64,000 nucleotides of DNA, from NCBI GenBank assembly GCA_030765065.1, contig CM060990.1, positions 664,776,618 through 664,840,617 on the forward strand. Direction: 5' to 3'. Origin of the DNA: Deroplatys truncata (taxonomy: Eukaryota > Arthropoda > Insecta > Mantodea > Mantidae). The notes under the pieces were generated by a model. That model was not told where the DNA came from, searched no databases, and worked only from the letters and a program-made list of their open reading frames with translations. Shown piece after piece: positions 45,600 to 58,454 of the stretch (position 1 is its first letter; each line of letters begins with the position of its first letter). The position numbers and the translations under genes are program-made.

Positions 45600-47190
45600 G
45601 AAACATCCAAACAGTCCGATCTAAAATTATTATAGGTAATGACATTGTAGAACTGTCTCCAATTTAAAATATTTAGGTTGTGATGTCAATTATTAGAGAG
45701 ACAAAGATGTTATGGAAAAATTCGCAAAGCTCCATTTGGTGTGTAGAACAATTCAGAGGATTTTAAAAAATAAGACAAGTAAGGTTACCAGAACAAACTT
45801 TTACAAAACAATGGCCATTCCGCTTATAACATATGGTAGCAAGTTGAGGCAGTATTTTTAAAACTTAAATGGTTTCAGTCTAATTATATAATATATAAAC
45901 TCAATGACAGCCCGCCTTAAAGCAATATGTGTATGTAACAATATATAAAAAGTGTATATTACAGTCATTGTATATGCTAATATTATTGTATACATGTAAT
46001 AATGTTATGTGAATGTATTACGTAATTTAATAATGTAGGAGCTGTGAGAATAATAGGTTAAAAGTTGCTAATAATGAGGTAACCTTGAGGCAATAATGAA
46101 TTTGAAAGTTTAACAATACTACTAGTCATTCTTGAAGCAAAAATAATGTAATTTTTGTGACAGTTTATAAAATAGCCAATCAACAACCAGAAAAAGCTTT
46201 AGTTAAATGAAGGTATTCTATTGGACTAGGATTAGCCAATCAGAAACTGAAATAGGGCAAATTGTACAAATTTAGGCGGTAGAAATAGTCAGTTGCTTGT
46301 AGACAGCGCTCATAACTGGACGCGTTGGTTGTAGACAGTGTTCCTAACCGGACGCGAGATGTGTGCTCGAGAAATTTAATACGTATTCGTGCGAGACGAA
46401 AATAGTTTACGTGTTAAAAGTGCAAGTAATTAATAAAATAACCTCACAGCTCTCTATATCAGTGAAGTGTTAATTAAATCGTGTCAAGTATTAATAAATG
46501 GAGTGAAGAAAAACTTAAAATCTGTGTAAGCCTACATTCTTCAGTCGCTGTTAAGACATTCATGTCTCTAAAAAAAATATAAATACTGACGCAGCCGAGG
46601 CAAACATAAATATATAATATTTAAAGAAACACTCAAAATTACAAAGTTAATATTTTTTAATTATTTTTGGGTAAGGCCACCGGAAAGTACATTTGGGGCG
46701 AAGGCTACCGGAAACTTTTTTACCATACGTGCGGTTGCAACTACTTCGAGTTCGGCTCCCCAACAGTCGAAATATAATACACCTTCTAAAAAATGGCTTT
46801 CCATACGTAGTAGCAACAAAACTTCTTCAAATTGGCTCCCAAAGCGTGGGGCAAATAACGTAAAGACTATACCTTCGTCAAAGTCGTAGAGACCAGCCAA
46901 ATTCAAGCGCCAGAGATGAAATTCTTGGGGCGCGTTAAAGGTTGTACGAGAGAAGGCCAACTACGGAACGGAAACATAAGACAAGAACTAAACATATCTG
47001 CCCTTAATGACAAACTTATAGATCATCGCAGGAACTGGACACAGCATGTACAAAGAATGAAACCAACAAGAATTCCAAAAATAGTCCTAACCTACAGACC
47101 AACAGGTAGAAGGTAGACCTGTGAAACGTGGAGAGAGCAATGATTGGGAAGGCGAAATAGGCTGGAAGTCGGATGATGATGATTTACTGT
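45600..47190 (+). mobile_element. LINE ORF2 C-terminal remnant, split by LTR-A
   Basis: Left piece: LKYLGCDVNY, then AKLHLVCRTIQRILKNKT and TNFYKTMAIPLITYGSK, ending at 45844. Right piece from 46881: VVETSQIQAPEMKFLGRVKG, REGQLRNGNIRQELNI, HRRNWTQHVQRM and RIPKIVLTYRPTGRR, with a final GATGATGATGA-type tail near 47180. These are the region after the reverse transcriptase and the C-terminus of the same LINE group as 35060-37150. A few in-frame stops. The frame continues across the LTR insertion with little or no loss, so the LTR-A inserted into an already truncated copy. Confidence 0.82.
45845..46880 (+). mobile_element. Solo LTR, family A, copy 6, inside the LINE
   Basis: The 1036-bp element starts TGAGGCAG, ends CTTCGTCA and is flanked by AAGT (45841-45844, 46881-46884). 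The 3' end contains TTCGGCTCCCCAACAGTC, a CTTTCCATACGTAG unit and ATTGGCTCCCAAAGCGTGGG. The host LINE confirms the boundaries independently. Confidence 0.92.
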
Positions 47191-49450
47191 AATCGATCCA
47201 GCATTAGAACCAGACTTGTTGTTAATCAAATATTTTGTATCCCTCCGCGTTAGCTTCGTGTTCGTAACAGCTGAGGAACAAACGTAAAGAAATGCCACGT
47301 GTACTCAAGTCTCGTGTTTATAATGCATTAGAACGGTTGTCTTGTTCAAACAAATAAATAATTATGTAAACCCTAAATAAAAGCTGATTTGAAATTAAAT
47401 ACAAGTTAAAATAAACAGCATTAATCCGTAGCTGCGTCATTATCAGAAAGAGGCGTAAAATCTGGGTCTCCCTCATACGAAATCCTCTCTGTAAATAGCT
47501 ATATTCTCCTTATATCTACTCAGGAAACTATATCCCATTCTAGCAATAACTTATGAAAAGTGGATTGCTTAAAAGAATGTAGCGTAGCATCACTGTTCAC
47601 AGAAATTAAGACTTTGTCAAACGCTGGCGTTCGTTGTTAAAGACAACTCTTTCAAGTAAAGTCGTCTACTTTTTCTAATTCTGACGTATTTTTGTTTTTC
47701 TACCTTGGTGTCCGCAATGCTCTCGTTTCCTTTAGTTCTTTACACGCGCATGAAACGCTCCACTCAGAAACAGCGGTATAATTTGCTGTTAGTTTAGCAA
47801 TATTACTTATAAGACAGCTCTATTCTTTTTCTGTGGTTCGTTAAAAACATTTAAAACAATTCGTTTCTCGCCGATTTTAAGAATGTTTCACTATTGTCAC
47901 TTACCAAGCTACCAGCACTTGAACCATTGTCGTATGAATGCAGAAGAGGTTTACACCACACAGACTTAAACAAAAGCTACAAACTCCTTTAGTTTTACTA
48001 TTCATATTGTTTAGTCTGTTATATCAATCAGATGCTTTGAACTATGATTAACAAGCTTCTTGAAAACTAACATATAATCGCGCATATTTTGACGGAACGT
48101 CACTTTGCCAAACCGGCGCTACACCAGATGTGACAGCACATAGCGTCTTCACTAAATGTGACGGGGTCGTGGAGGTAGCTCAGGGATGTCATCGGGAGGG
48201 TAATAGGTTGCGGGTAGCTGTAAGTTGATGAAGGAGTGACATTGTTAGACGTGTAATTTTTATTCCAAAAGAGGCTTTAATGTTTTTAATAACTAACCTA
48301 AACTACATTGCAAGAGAGAAAGAGAGACAGCTTTTGGGTTAACCCGGTTGATGGAAGAAGTCCCGTGTTTCATTTTCACGTCTCGGAGACCGGTGTAAAA
48401 ATTGCAAGATTAACCCTTTAACCCTTTATTGCAGGAATTATTTTGCTACATATACCGCTCTTCCTCCAATTCCTAAACCGGCTTTTATATCCTGACACCA
48501 CAACCGAAGCGATTCAAATAGCCGCAATCGTAAGAGCGAGACGAAATGCACTGGCCATCCATTCAAAGCCAAACGTCGTGAGTTCGAATCCCAGCGACTG
48601 CAGTCAAATGCGCCTTGTGATAAAAGAAGGGGAGGACCCAAGTAAACTAACCGGTGTGATGGTATGCTTGGATGCTGACGGGGTTACATTTGACTGCAGT
48701 TTCATGGATTTTGCTTATTATTTAAAAAAACTACAGTTTTATTGAAAAAATTAACAATTTTATAATATAAATCAGCTATAAATAGCTTAATTTTATTGCT
48801 GAAGGTTAGCATAATATGACATTTAAAAAAAGTCTATTAAAAATAGCATTTGTAACAAATTTGGTGCAACAGGCTAGTGGGTTAAAGGAATACTCTTAGA
48901 GGAAAGACGGGCTACGCACGTGACTAAGGTCATTCACGACCGCCAAAAGCGTAATTTTAAATACTGCGGCTCGAGCTGACCAAATGGTAGTCTCAGTGCT
49001 TATCTAAACCAGCATGAATTGCGTAATTTCTCCACGTGTCGAACTTCCATGAAACCGAAATGATCATTTCCCCCCCCCCAAAAAAAAAGCATACCATCCA
49101 ACCCCTGCTTACACAAGCATCCGGAAAATGACTCGCAAGAATTATAATACTAAATTCATGGATTTACTTAAACAAGTTTTGTATTGAGTGTCTCGAACTT
49201 TATAAAATTAGATTTACCACACTCTTGTAAAACAAAAACTGTAACCGTCACAATATTTAAGGTACTATATGTGCTCTGGTTTTGCGGGCTAATTATAACG
49301 TCATATTTATACAGTGCGGTCGTTTTATGGCGAGGCCACGGGTAGCGCGTATGCGTGATCCGCACACTATTACACTGAGGGTTTTTCGTTCCATCCCGCG
49401 GTACTTACGAGTGATAGTAACATGCACCATAATGAGTACTAACTTGTTAT
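47191..49450. other. Mostly unassigned; weak tRNA-like patch near 48515-48605
   Basis: No LINE, LTR or transposase motifs. Near 48590 the B-box-like GAGTTCGAATCCCAGC and preceding sequence suggest a decayed tRNA-derived element, but the A box is poor and no second copy was noticed. Confidence 0.35.
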
Positions 49451-49454
49451 AAGT

Positions 49455-50468
49455 TGAGGCAGTATTTTTAACACTAAAATGATTTCAGTCTAATTATATA
49501 ATATAAATTCAATAAAGCTATATGTGTATCTAACAATATATAAAAAGTGTATATAACAGTTATTGTATATGTTTGTATTATTGTATCCATGTGTAATAAT
49601 GTTATGTGAATGTACTACGTAATTTAATAATGTAGGAGCTGTGAGAATAATAGGTTAAAAGTTGCTAACAATGAGGTAACATTGAGGCAATAATGAATTT
49701 GAAAGTTTAAATGCTACTGGTCATTATAGGAGCAACAGTAATGTAAATTTTGAGACAGTTTAAAAATAGCCAATCAACAACCAGAAAAAGCTTTAGTTAA
49801 AAGAAGATATTCTATTGGATTAGGAATAGCCAATCAGAGATTTGAAATACAGAAATTTACAAGTTTAGGCGGTTGAAATCAGTTCAGTTGCCTGCAAACG
49901 GTGTTCCTAACCGGACGCAAGACACGTCCTCGAGAAGTATAATGCGTATTCGTGTGAGACGAAAATAGTTTACGCATTAAAAAGTGTAAGTATTTAATAA
50001 AAACATCTCACAGCTCTCTCTCTATATATATCAATGAAGTGTTATTTAAATCGTATTAAGCATTAATAAAAGGAGTGAAGTAAAATTATAATCTGTGTAA
50101 GCCTACATTCTTAGTCGTACCTCAACCCTGCTAAGAGAAACGTGTCTCTAACAATAATACTGACGCAGCCGAGGTAAACATAAATATTTAATATTTAAAG
50201 AAAGAGACAAATTATAAAGTTAATATTTTTTTAAACTTGGGGCAAAGGCCACTTGGAAGTACATTTGGGGCGAAGGCTACCGAAAATTGTTTACTATACG
50301 TGCGGTTGCAACTACTTCAAGTTCGGCTCCCCAACAGTTGAAGTATAATACAACTCCTTCAATACCACCTACTTCAAATTGACGCCCAAAGCGTGGTGCA
50401 AACAACGTAAAGCAAACAATCCTCTTCAAATTGGCGTTCATACGTGGGGCTAATAAAATACTTCTTCA
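49455..50468 (+). mobile_element. Solo LTR, family A, copy 7
   Basis: The 1014-bp element starts TGAGGCAG, ends ACTTCTTCA and is flanked by AAGT (49451-49454, 50469-50472). It carries one U3 unit, but three primer-site-like 3' units (TTCGGCTCCCCAACAGTT, TTGACGCCCAAAGCGTGG, TTGGCGTTCATACGTGGGG). It abuts a mariner remnant. Confidence 0.9.
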
Positions 50469-50830
50469 AAGTGGTGTTGGAAGTGGGGTTCATCTGTATG
50501 GAGACATTCCTGGTACATTCGGATGAAATTTCTATTCACACACATAAGTTCTTCTTGCGTAATCTTCATAATTTCTGTTTTTATATTATCCTTAAGTCCG
50601 TCTATGTTGTGGAGATTGTTCCTATAAAGCTTATGTTTTAGGGTTCCCCACAAATAGATGCACCAGTTTCTCCAATTTGTTTCTCTGCTAGAGCTTCTCG
50701 TTTTCGCTTATTAGGTTTAGCGATTCCGTTGTCTAAATTAGACGTCTAATAGTTTCTCTACCTGAAACTGGAATACCAGGAACTTTCTCCTGAAATTCTC
50801 TTAAACACCTACATGATTCGGTGTTTACGT
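50469..50830 (-). pseudogene. Mariner-like transposase remnant with internal deletion
   Basis: Minus strand from ~50830: an N-terminal REFQEKVPGIPVSGRETI-RRLI helix-turn-helix-like stretch. ~70 bases further on comes the C-terminal block YLWGTLKHKLYRNNLHNIDG, then LKDNIKTEIMKITQEELM and NRNFIRMYQ. The catalytic core between them is deleted, with no D/D motifs. LTR-A copy 7 inserted at its 3' end. The tail of the reading frame beyond 50469 is LTR sequence. Confidence 0.65.
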
Positions 50831-52563
50831 ATGTAACCTACATAAAATTTGTTGTTCGAGAGTGAATCTCTCGGTAGGCATTACAGTGGATTTATAACAA
50901 GACATTAACACTCTTAAACAAATCACACATAACACATATATTGAATAAACTTTCACTTTTGAGATACACATACTCTGTACAGCACGAACGCAAAGCAGCG
51001 ACTGAAGCATAGCTGATAGAGTTGCGCATCAGAAAATACCGAGGTCACTGCAGTACAGAGTGCTACGATCTAGGGCCTTACCTTAAAACGACCACACTGT
51101 ACTTCCATTCGTTGTAAGGGTGGAGCGATTATAGTTAAAATTTGTTCACCCCTGTTCGAAGTAATTCTGAGGAAACCTCGCAACATAAAGAGTGCTAAAA
51201 TGAGTTTCTGCCCATGTTATAGAAAGAGAACTTGGATTTCCTTATGGTTTTTGGAACTCCCAAGTAAGGTTCCGCCGAAACGAAGAGTGTATAGAGAAAC
51301 GCAGAATTGGAACTCACCCCAAACCAGGCCAAGCAATCACTTTCCTTTATTGTTTGTGCATATACCTACGCATGGTTTCAGCTTGTCTGTTTTTAAAATA
51401 CAACAGTAATATTTTGTTGTAGATTTAGTACAATATTTTCTCTACTCTGTTGGTATGTGTCAAGTACATGTTAGTATCAGTTAAACAGCCATGTTAAACT
51501 ACTAGAAATAGCGTATAAAATCATATTCAGTTATTATTGTAGAGTATACTTAAATCTATTTTCGTGGTTTATTAAAAGCACTCTTCTACCCATATTAAAA
51601 GAATTTGTAGAAATACCTAACGTCAGCTAACCTAACCTAACACAACATAACGTAACCTAACCTAACCTAACCTATTCTTGAGGACAGAATTTTGTCGTAG
51701 GGTGGCTAATCGCCAGCTTGTTTCCGAGAGAAATTTTGGGATGTTATCCTTTGAGCAGTGTGAAATGTAGTAATATAACGAAAATAAAGCCCCACTTACG
51801 TGCATGCTACTTTAAACATTAATAGAATTTGTTAACATTTTCATTGTGAAATACGGTAATTGTCGTAGTGATAAACGTTTTCGACTATCTTACAAAGCAG
51901 CTGAGGTGTAAGTGTTCTTATTTCCCTACTTCTCGGGAGCGTGGGAGAAGGACTCGATTAACAGTTCAATACAATTAAATTTTGCAAAAAGTCTTATAAC
52001 CTATACTTGAGATAAACTAGTTTTTTTGTAAATATTCTATTTTCACAAACTATGTAAATTGCAATAACATAACTTTCAATATGGCCAAGTATTGGGCCTA
52101 TGTGAAAACAGACAGCGAATGATGCCAAAGTAACTTCTGGCCACGATACCATTTCCGTAGCTTGTGGAAATCTGGTGGTGATGTCAATGAGCTCATGAAT
52201 AGCGTCCCTAGCATTCACACCACGTAACCCGTAAAATTTGTTTTATTTTTTTAGGGGTAAGCAACTTTATCTCATATATTCATTGCAATTAATAAATGGA
52301 ATGTTACAATATTTCAATGCAATAAAGTCCAATTTTATACCTAGTAATGGAATGTTGGTAAAGCTGAAATTAAGAGACAATTTAAAGAATTGGTGAAGGT
52401 CTGATAATGACTTACAAAGTAATATATATGCTTCAAAAACTTTCAAGTGGAACTCCAAATATTAGAGCGCTGCAAGTCTGCCGTTTGCACACAAAAACGC
52501 GATAACAAGTCTCCAAAATATTCTCTGTGGTATGGAGGTGGTATAGAGCATGGCGGGCAAGTC
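50831..52563. other. Mostly unassigned, contains the TTAGG run
   Basis: AT-rich with short unrecognised ORFs (for example 51994-52218 minus). The only structured element noted is the telomere-like run at 51627-51674. Confidence 0.4.
51627..51674 (-). repeat. Interstitial insect-type telomeric repeat (TTAGG on minus strand)
   Basis: CTAACCTAACCTAACA, a diverged stretch, then AACCTAACCTAACCTAACCTA: seven to eight CCTAA units, with a decayed middle. TTAGG is the ancestral insect telomere repeat. At 48 bases inside a repeat-rich region, it is an interstitial remnant and not a chromosome end. Confidence 0.85.
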
Positions 52564-52567
52564 GTCT

Positions 52568-53559
52568 TGATACCGTAATTATTGAGGGAATACATAAATG
52601 ATAATAAAATATAGAAATAATTGCAATAAATAGTTTACGTACATTAAATCAGTGTGTAATGTAACAAGTTTGAGTTGAAGTTTTTGTCCGGAAAGATGAA
52701 GGTAATTAGGAATCATGTTAATCAATGTCATTAGCGACAACCGAAATAGAGAACGCATTAGTTTAAAGATTCTGGGAATTCAGTTAGGTTATAAGCTCAG
52801 TACGTTTGAACAGTCACGTATACCAGAATTCTGGAAAAGAGAAACGCACTTACATTCTGAGAATTTAGCCAAGCCCCCTGGTAACAACACTTAGGATTTT
52901 AAGCTTTGGCTGGGCGTGAAAAATAACGTTGTTAGAGAATAATAATGTAGTCGGAACTAAAAGTAATAAATGCATGTAATTTTAGATCGGCGAGTTACTC
53001 CCTCTCTCTCTCACTCTCTGCTACCGTTATCATAAATACCAACGTGCTCTGGACTGACTACTCAGTCCACACTATATGGGGCTCGTGTGATATTTTAAGC
53101 GCCTAAGTGACGCGCTTGCGTGAGTAAGATCCCGCGGCTATTACGAGAGGTCTGGCCGAAAGATTTTAGCGACTTACGGCAGGTTACGCTACTAGTTTCT
53201 TTTATTACGGAAACAATTATTTTCTAAGCGTAAATTTGATACTGCAGAAGTTAGCAGGTATAATAAGTCAGTTGTTGAAATTTCGAGTACTACGTTTCAT
53301 AATCAGTTTCATTCTTTATCTTCAAACGGTCGGCAACTCGCTTCGAAAGCTCGAGTATCACATCACATTAAATTTCATAGTCAATTTAAATTGGTGTTTT
53401 CCTTTAACAACACGTCCACGCAAACCCTGAGGTGAAGATCTTATATCCATAACACTGGAGCAGCTGGCGTAAGAGACAACAGAACAAGCTACGAGACCAC
53501 GGCAGCAGAATCATTAAGAAGCAGGTAAAGTAAAAGTGACGATCATCGTTCCCGTATCA
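52568..53559 (+). mobile_element. Solo LTR, family G, copy 3
   Basis: The 992-bp element starts TGATACCGTAATTATTGAGG and ends CCGTATCA, a proper TG...CA pair. Flanked by GTCT (52564-52567) and GCCT (53560-53563), one mismatch. Collinear with copies 1 and 2, without their insertions. Confidence 0.7.
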
Positions 53560-53649
53560 GCCTGAAGATACACGTATGTTTTTAATGTAAACCAACATTC
53601 AATTCTAAATTGCAAAGGTTGTCATATTTTATAACCCAAGCACATGATA

Positions 53650-54146
53650 GGTATTTTCTGTATTACTCGTCTGGTAGAGGTGCGGTAGAGCACAGCTATT
53701 GCGCTAATACTCCCAGAACGAAGGGATAAGGTGAAGGAACTACAGGAGGATACACAGACAGGCCACAGAGACGCGCGGAGGTCTGTAACATTTCCAAGCT
53801 CGCAGACTCGTTCCACTGCTGGAGCCGTCGAGAGAGGGCGATGCACGACCCACCGATCAAGAGCATCCCTCTAGTGTCCACGGGGAATACTCTTTCCATG
53901 CCATCTGTCCGGCACCACCACACGCCACAAAACCTAGAAATATACCTAAAAATGAGAAGGAAACAGAATAAAAAGGAAAATGATGGAAAATCGTGGTAGA
54001 GAAGAAACCGCCCCAGCATTCGCCAGCAGACCCCGGGGAAACCACGAAAAACCCACGGCTCAGAGTATGCGGTGGCCGGGGTACGAACCAGGGATATCCC
54101 GAGTGAGGGTCGCACACGTTACCGCGGCGCCACCTCGCTCGGTTAC
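53650..54146 (-). mobile_element. SINE-2, minus strand
   Basis: The body (GACGCGCGGAGGTCTGTAAC, CGCCCCAGCATTCGCC) and the inverted head (GTTACCGCGGCGCCACCTCG) are clear. The left limit is uncertain; target duplication not identified. Minus-strand ORFs up to 139 codons here are incidental. Confidence 0.72.
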
Positions 54147-56716
54147 GCTTCCTGTAACTCTGGGGCTGAATTTTAGTGAGTTTTTCTCCTGAAGTGGAAT
54201 TTGCACTCTGTAACTCCCAAAAGATTATTCGTAACGTGTCTCATGAGCTTAGAAACATACACAACTTTGATAATACGACGGCGACTGTGATTCCCTACAT
54301 TTACTGGAAACTATTGATGGAGTTTTTAAATGAAATGAAAGTAATGGGTGTAATTAATGAAATACTAAGCCATATAGGAATTATAAATCCAAGGGCTGGA
54401 CAATGATTCACGCACATATCATCATTACGAATACATTGTGTATTAATTATCAATTAATATTGTTAGAAAATATCACACGTAAAATAATATTTGCAAAAAT
54501 TACTTATATATTGTGAAAAATCAATTAAAATTCTATTAATTACAAAGGAGAAATAAAAATAAAAATGAATAGCGTCAAAAAGGAAATACATTATTAAGAA
54601 AGGACGAAAAGATTGAATTCGCAACAATTTAAGCATTGTATGACAAAAAATGTTCAACAAGAGAGAAAATCATTATTGAAATATGCTACAAATGAATTTG
54701 AATTGTTAACATGCTATTTATATTAAAATGCGATTTAATTATCTTTTAAAATTTGTATATAAATTGTAATTTATTTCGTTATGCTTCGCAACCAAGCTAG
54801 GATAAGTAAACAACATTCAACTTTTTTATTACTTAAAAAGTGTTTTTTCACAAAGAAGAAGACGCCTTGAGCAACGTTCAATTAAAATATTTCCTTACAA
54901 GCCAAATTATATTACATTGTATGCAAGAGATTAACAATAATTAATTGCTGAACCAATATAAAGAATTATAAAATTGTTGGTAAGTAAAACTGAATTAAAA
55001 AGGTAACTGTTCTTCTCCGTTTTATCATTCGCATTGACTGTGAGAAAATAAATCAATTTTCAGTGAAAATTATTATTGCTATACTTATTTAAATATGTTA
55101 CCTTAAAACACCTAGGAAACCCGTGGATAATAGTAGATTGCTTTCAGCTGAAATGTACCTACTTAAAATATACTGGACTAACCAAGTAAATTAAAATAAT
55201 GTTATAACACGCATTAGAATTCCAACAAGAACTGACTGGAATAAAATTGCCGCCAAGAATCATTTCTGCCACGCCAGGCAGACACGATACTACAAACTGA
55301 TTTTCACCAGTGCGGTAAATTCAAATCGAGCAAATATAATTTACAGCATCCGGAACTACCAGATCATCAGAGAGCTACAAAATTAGCCACTACCGAAGCA
55401 GAAATTCCGTTTCACTATTAATAGTGATTTCACCGAAGTTTTGGCTTTATAAATAACACTAGGAATATAGAAGTAAAACCAAATTTTCCTAGAGGTAAAA
55501 ACTCCAGTGGGATTTACTAAAGACTGCTTCTTGAATGAAATCAAATAAAGTAATGAAAGTGTTATCACTTTTATAGTTTAAAGTTTTTAAAAGAAAATCA
55601 CCACCACAGCAATAAACTAATGCAAACAGCGTCTAAATTCAAACGAAAGGGAATTTAACAGAATAGAATAGATCATTTTAAACTAGAGAATATTCTTTTA
55701 CTTTAAGCTCTACAGCTCTGACAACATAAATAATCATAGCATCTACATCCTACTATTCAAATGTTAAGAAAAGAACGGTAGAAAAGTGATGATAAATCGT
55801 AGCCATAATTTGGTGGTGATAAAGATCCAAGATTTGTTGAAATCCCATGCTTTATTCTGTTTATTTAAGCGGAAGTTTAAAGACATTATATAAGCAAACT
55901 ATCCAATAAAATTTCCATGAAAACATGTGATAGGTAAGTAATTCCATAGCTTCGAAAATTTCGTTGAAGATAAGAAAACACATATTTCAAATCAACAACA
56001 AATGAACAAACGTAGTTTCGATACAGAGAGTGCGATAAGGTATATGTAGTATCTTTTGTAACACTCTCTATATCTGATATACAACTTAAAGCTTTAAAAC
56101 ACCCTATTATTGACAAAATATTTACTATGTTTCCTATGTTGCGGGTTGAGTGATATAATTAGATAACAGCAGCAAGGGTACTGAAATTCCTTAGTGGATA
56201 CAGTTTTAATTTAATGCACCATTAGCTATTTTTGGCCATAACGTACTTCCTAATAAGGACGAGCTAAAGGGCATGTTATCACGCTACATGAATTTTTACC
56301 TTACATTAATTTGCTAAGTGAACCATTTAATCTAGACGAGCCAGAAGTAGGTCTGTAGTTAACATGAAATACGATGGTCCAAAATTTTAGGACACTAAAG
56401 CATCTTTTATAAGCATACGGGGGTGCTGGATCCCCGTTGCAATCAACTAAAGCTTTATACCTCTTAATGAGCTAATTTTTTCTTAGTGAAGGAGAGTTTA
56501 CGATAATTGCATTAGCAGCCGCTGCCCCATCGCTGCGGATAATAAGGGTCAGAAGGAAACAAGCCCCTCAGAAGTTTCTAATATCTTACTTTATTAATAC
56601 TGGAAGCTTAATCAGGCATTGTATTAAAGCCGAGCGTTTAGAACGCTCCACAATATTTAAACGTACAGGTTTGTGAAATTCCGTCGCTGTAAAAGTGTTC
56701 CAGAGTAGTGGACCAA
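54147..56716. other. AT-rich stretch, no supported feature
   Basis: The longest featureless segment. Short ORFs only, low complexity in places, no shared repeats noticed. Confidence 0.5.
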
Positions 56717-57006
56717 GAAATTAAATTGAGTTTTATTTATAGACACTGTTTAACTGCTGTGGTTCTTAGCGTCCCATTCGATATTGGGCGTGAAAGACCG
56801 GTAATTTTGCTCAGAGGCCTCTTTATTAGGCTTGAGGTTCTTTTACGTGCCGTAAATCTATGACACAGGACCACCGTCGTTACTTCCCTTTCGAAGGAAG
56901 CCATGCTAAGGAGTTTTACGCCCGAAAAAAATCCATCGCCTTCCGTCGGGTTTGAACCCGCAACCTGGAAACTAGAAGCTAGCATTTTACCCACTACATC
57001 ATGAGG
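56717..57006 (-). mobile_element. SINE-1, minus strand
   Basis: From the inverted tail AAATTAAATTGAGTTTTATT to a decayed inverted head near ATTTTACCCACTACATCATG. Directly followed by SINE-2 after ~40 bases. Confidence 0.78.
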
Positions 57007-57044
57007 ACGACACTGAGACCAAGGAGATAAGTGTGTAGGCATAT

Positions 57045-57530
57045 GTGATACAACGGAGAGGGACACCTCACGCGCTGCGACCTGCACATATATATTGCGG
57101 CTGCCACTACCCAGCAGGAAGGGATGAGGTGAGCGAGCCACAGGAGGCTACAGGCCACAGAGACGCGCGGAAGTCCCTAACATTTCCAAACTTGCAGACC
57201 CGTACCATTATAGGAGCTGCCGAGGCAGGGCGACGACGATCCACCAATCAGCCCTCTTTTGGCCATTGAGAATGCATCCGCGCCATCTGTCCGGCACCGC
57301 CATACGCCACGAAACGTAGAAGCGCGCCTAAAAAATGAGAAGCAAACGTAATGATAGGGAAATGATTGAAAGGAAATCGTGATAGGGAAGAAACCACTCC
57401 AGCATTCGTCTTGTCGGCCCGGGAAAACCACGAAAAACCCACAAGTCAGAGGGGGCGGACGCCGGGGAGTGAATCCTGGACCTCTCGAATGCGAGTCCCA
57501 CACGTTACTGCGGCGCCATCTCGCTGGGTG
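57045..57530 (-). mobile_element. SINE-2, minus strand
   Basis: Body matches the copies at 37380 and 53650. Inverted head ends GCGGCGCCATCTCGCTGGG near 57530. B box inverted as GTGAATCCTGGACC (decayed). Confidence 0.75.
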
Positions 57531-57534
57531 GGCA

Positions 57535-58194
57535 AGGAGTTAGTAGGCTGCCGTAAACACAGTAAGAAGTAGTGTGACAGACAGGGCAGGTTTGTAGAGT
57601 TTCTTGTCTGTTCTGAAGTAAACATTAACGGCACACAAAATGGCGAAAATTCTCAAAACATTACGCTTTTAGCTTTTTTGCAGTGTATAAATGGGGGATC
57701 CATAGTCAGTTTAATATATATTTTATCACCATAGGCACAATAGTTAGATTTTAAACGTATTTTTAAACATGGTACAGCATCTGCCATTTTGTACTGTGAA
57801 TTCTAAATCAATTCTCAGAAAAATCACGCTTTGAAGTAGAGGGGTAAACTGTCCTTGAAGAAGCTTTCGTACATGTGCCCCTAAGATATTATCACAGCTC
57901 ATTTTCAATACAGAACAATGTAACTCCAGAAACTGGCGGTGGGGGTCTGTGACGAAGTTCTAAAAGCGTATGCTACGCTAACACAAATGTTCGAAAAACA
58001 CTGATAGCTGGTAGAAAAGTAGTGTAAGATTTGAAGACTTGGAAAAAAAAATTCCAAATAGACTTTATTTTTTAAATAACCCTCGTACATTTTATTTGTA
58101 ATGAAAATCTGTTAAGTATACGGCATTTCGTTGGTAACTATTGGGAAAATTATTAACGAGTACGTTTTCATTTTTTTAATAATGCTTAACATTG
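57535..58194. other. No supported feature
   Basis: Spacer; no recognisable coding or repeat family. Confidence 0.4.
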
Positions 58195-58442
58195 GTTTTT
58201 AGTGCACACAGCACCATAGGGATGGCATTGGAGATACATGAAATGATAATCGGGAAAGGAAATTTGGCAAGAAAACGTTTCAGGCCCAAGTTCAGGTTAC
58301 CTTCCCGGCATTTGCCAGTCATTAGGACTAAGAAAAACCTGGAATAACCTCAATCAGGGAGGACGGTACTGGCGTGATTTGAATCGCTGACCTCCTGTTC
58401 ACGAGTCTGTGCCGTAATGCGTTTTGCTAGCCGTGAGGGTCA
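58195..58442 (-). mobile_element. SINE-4, minus strand, tRNA-derived
   Basis: Inverted version of the units at 59897 and 61424: inverted head at right (GACCTCCTGTTCACGAGTCT, with GATTTGAATCGC as decayed B box) and an inverted body containing GGCATTTGCCAGTC. Confidence 0.65.
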
Positions 58443-58454
58443 CATTATTTTCTG

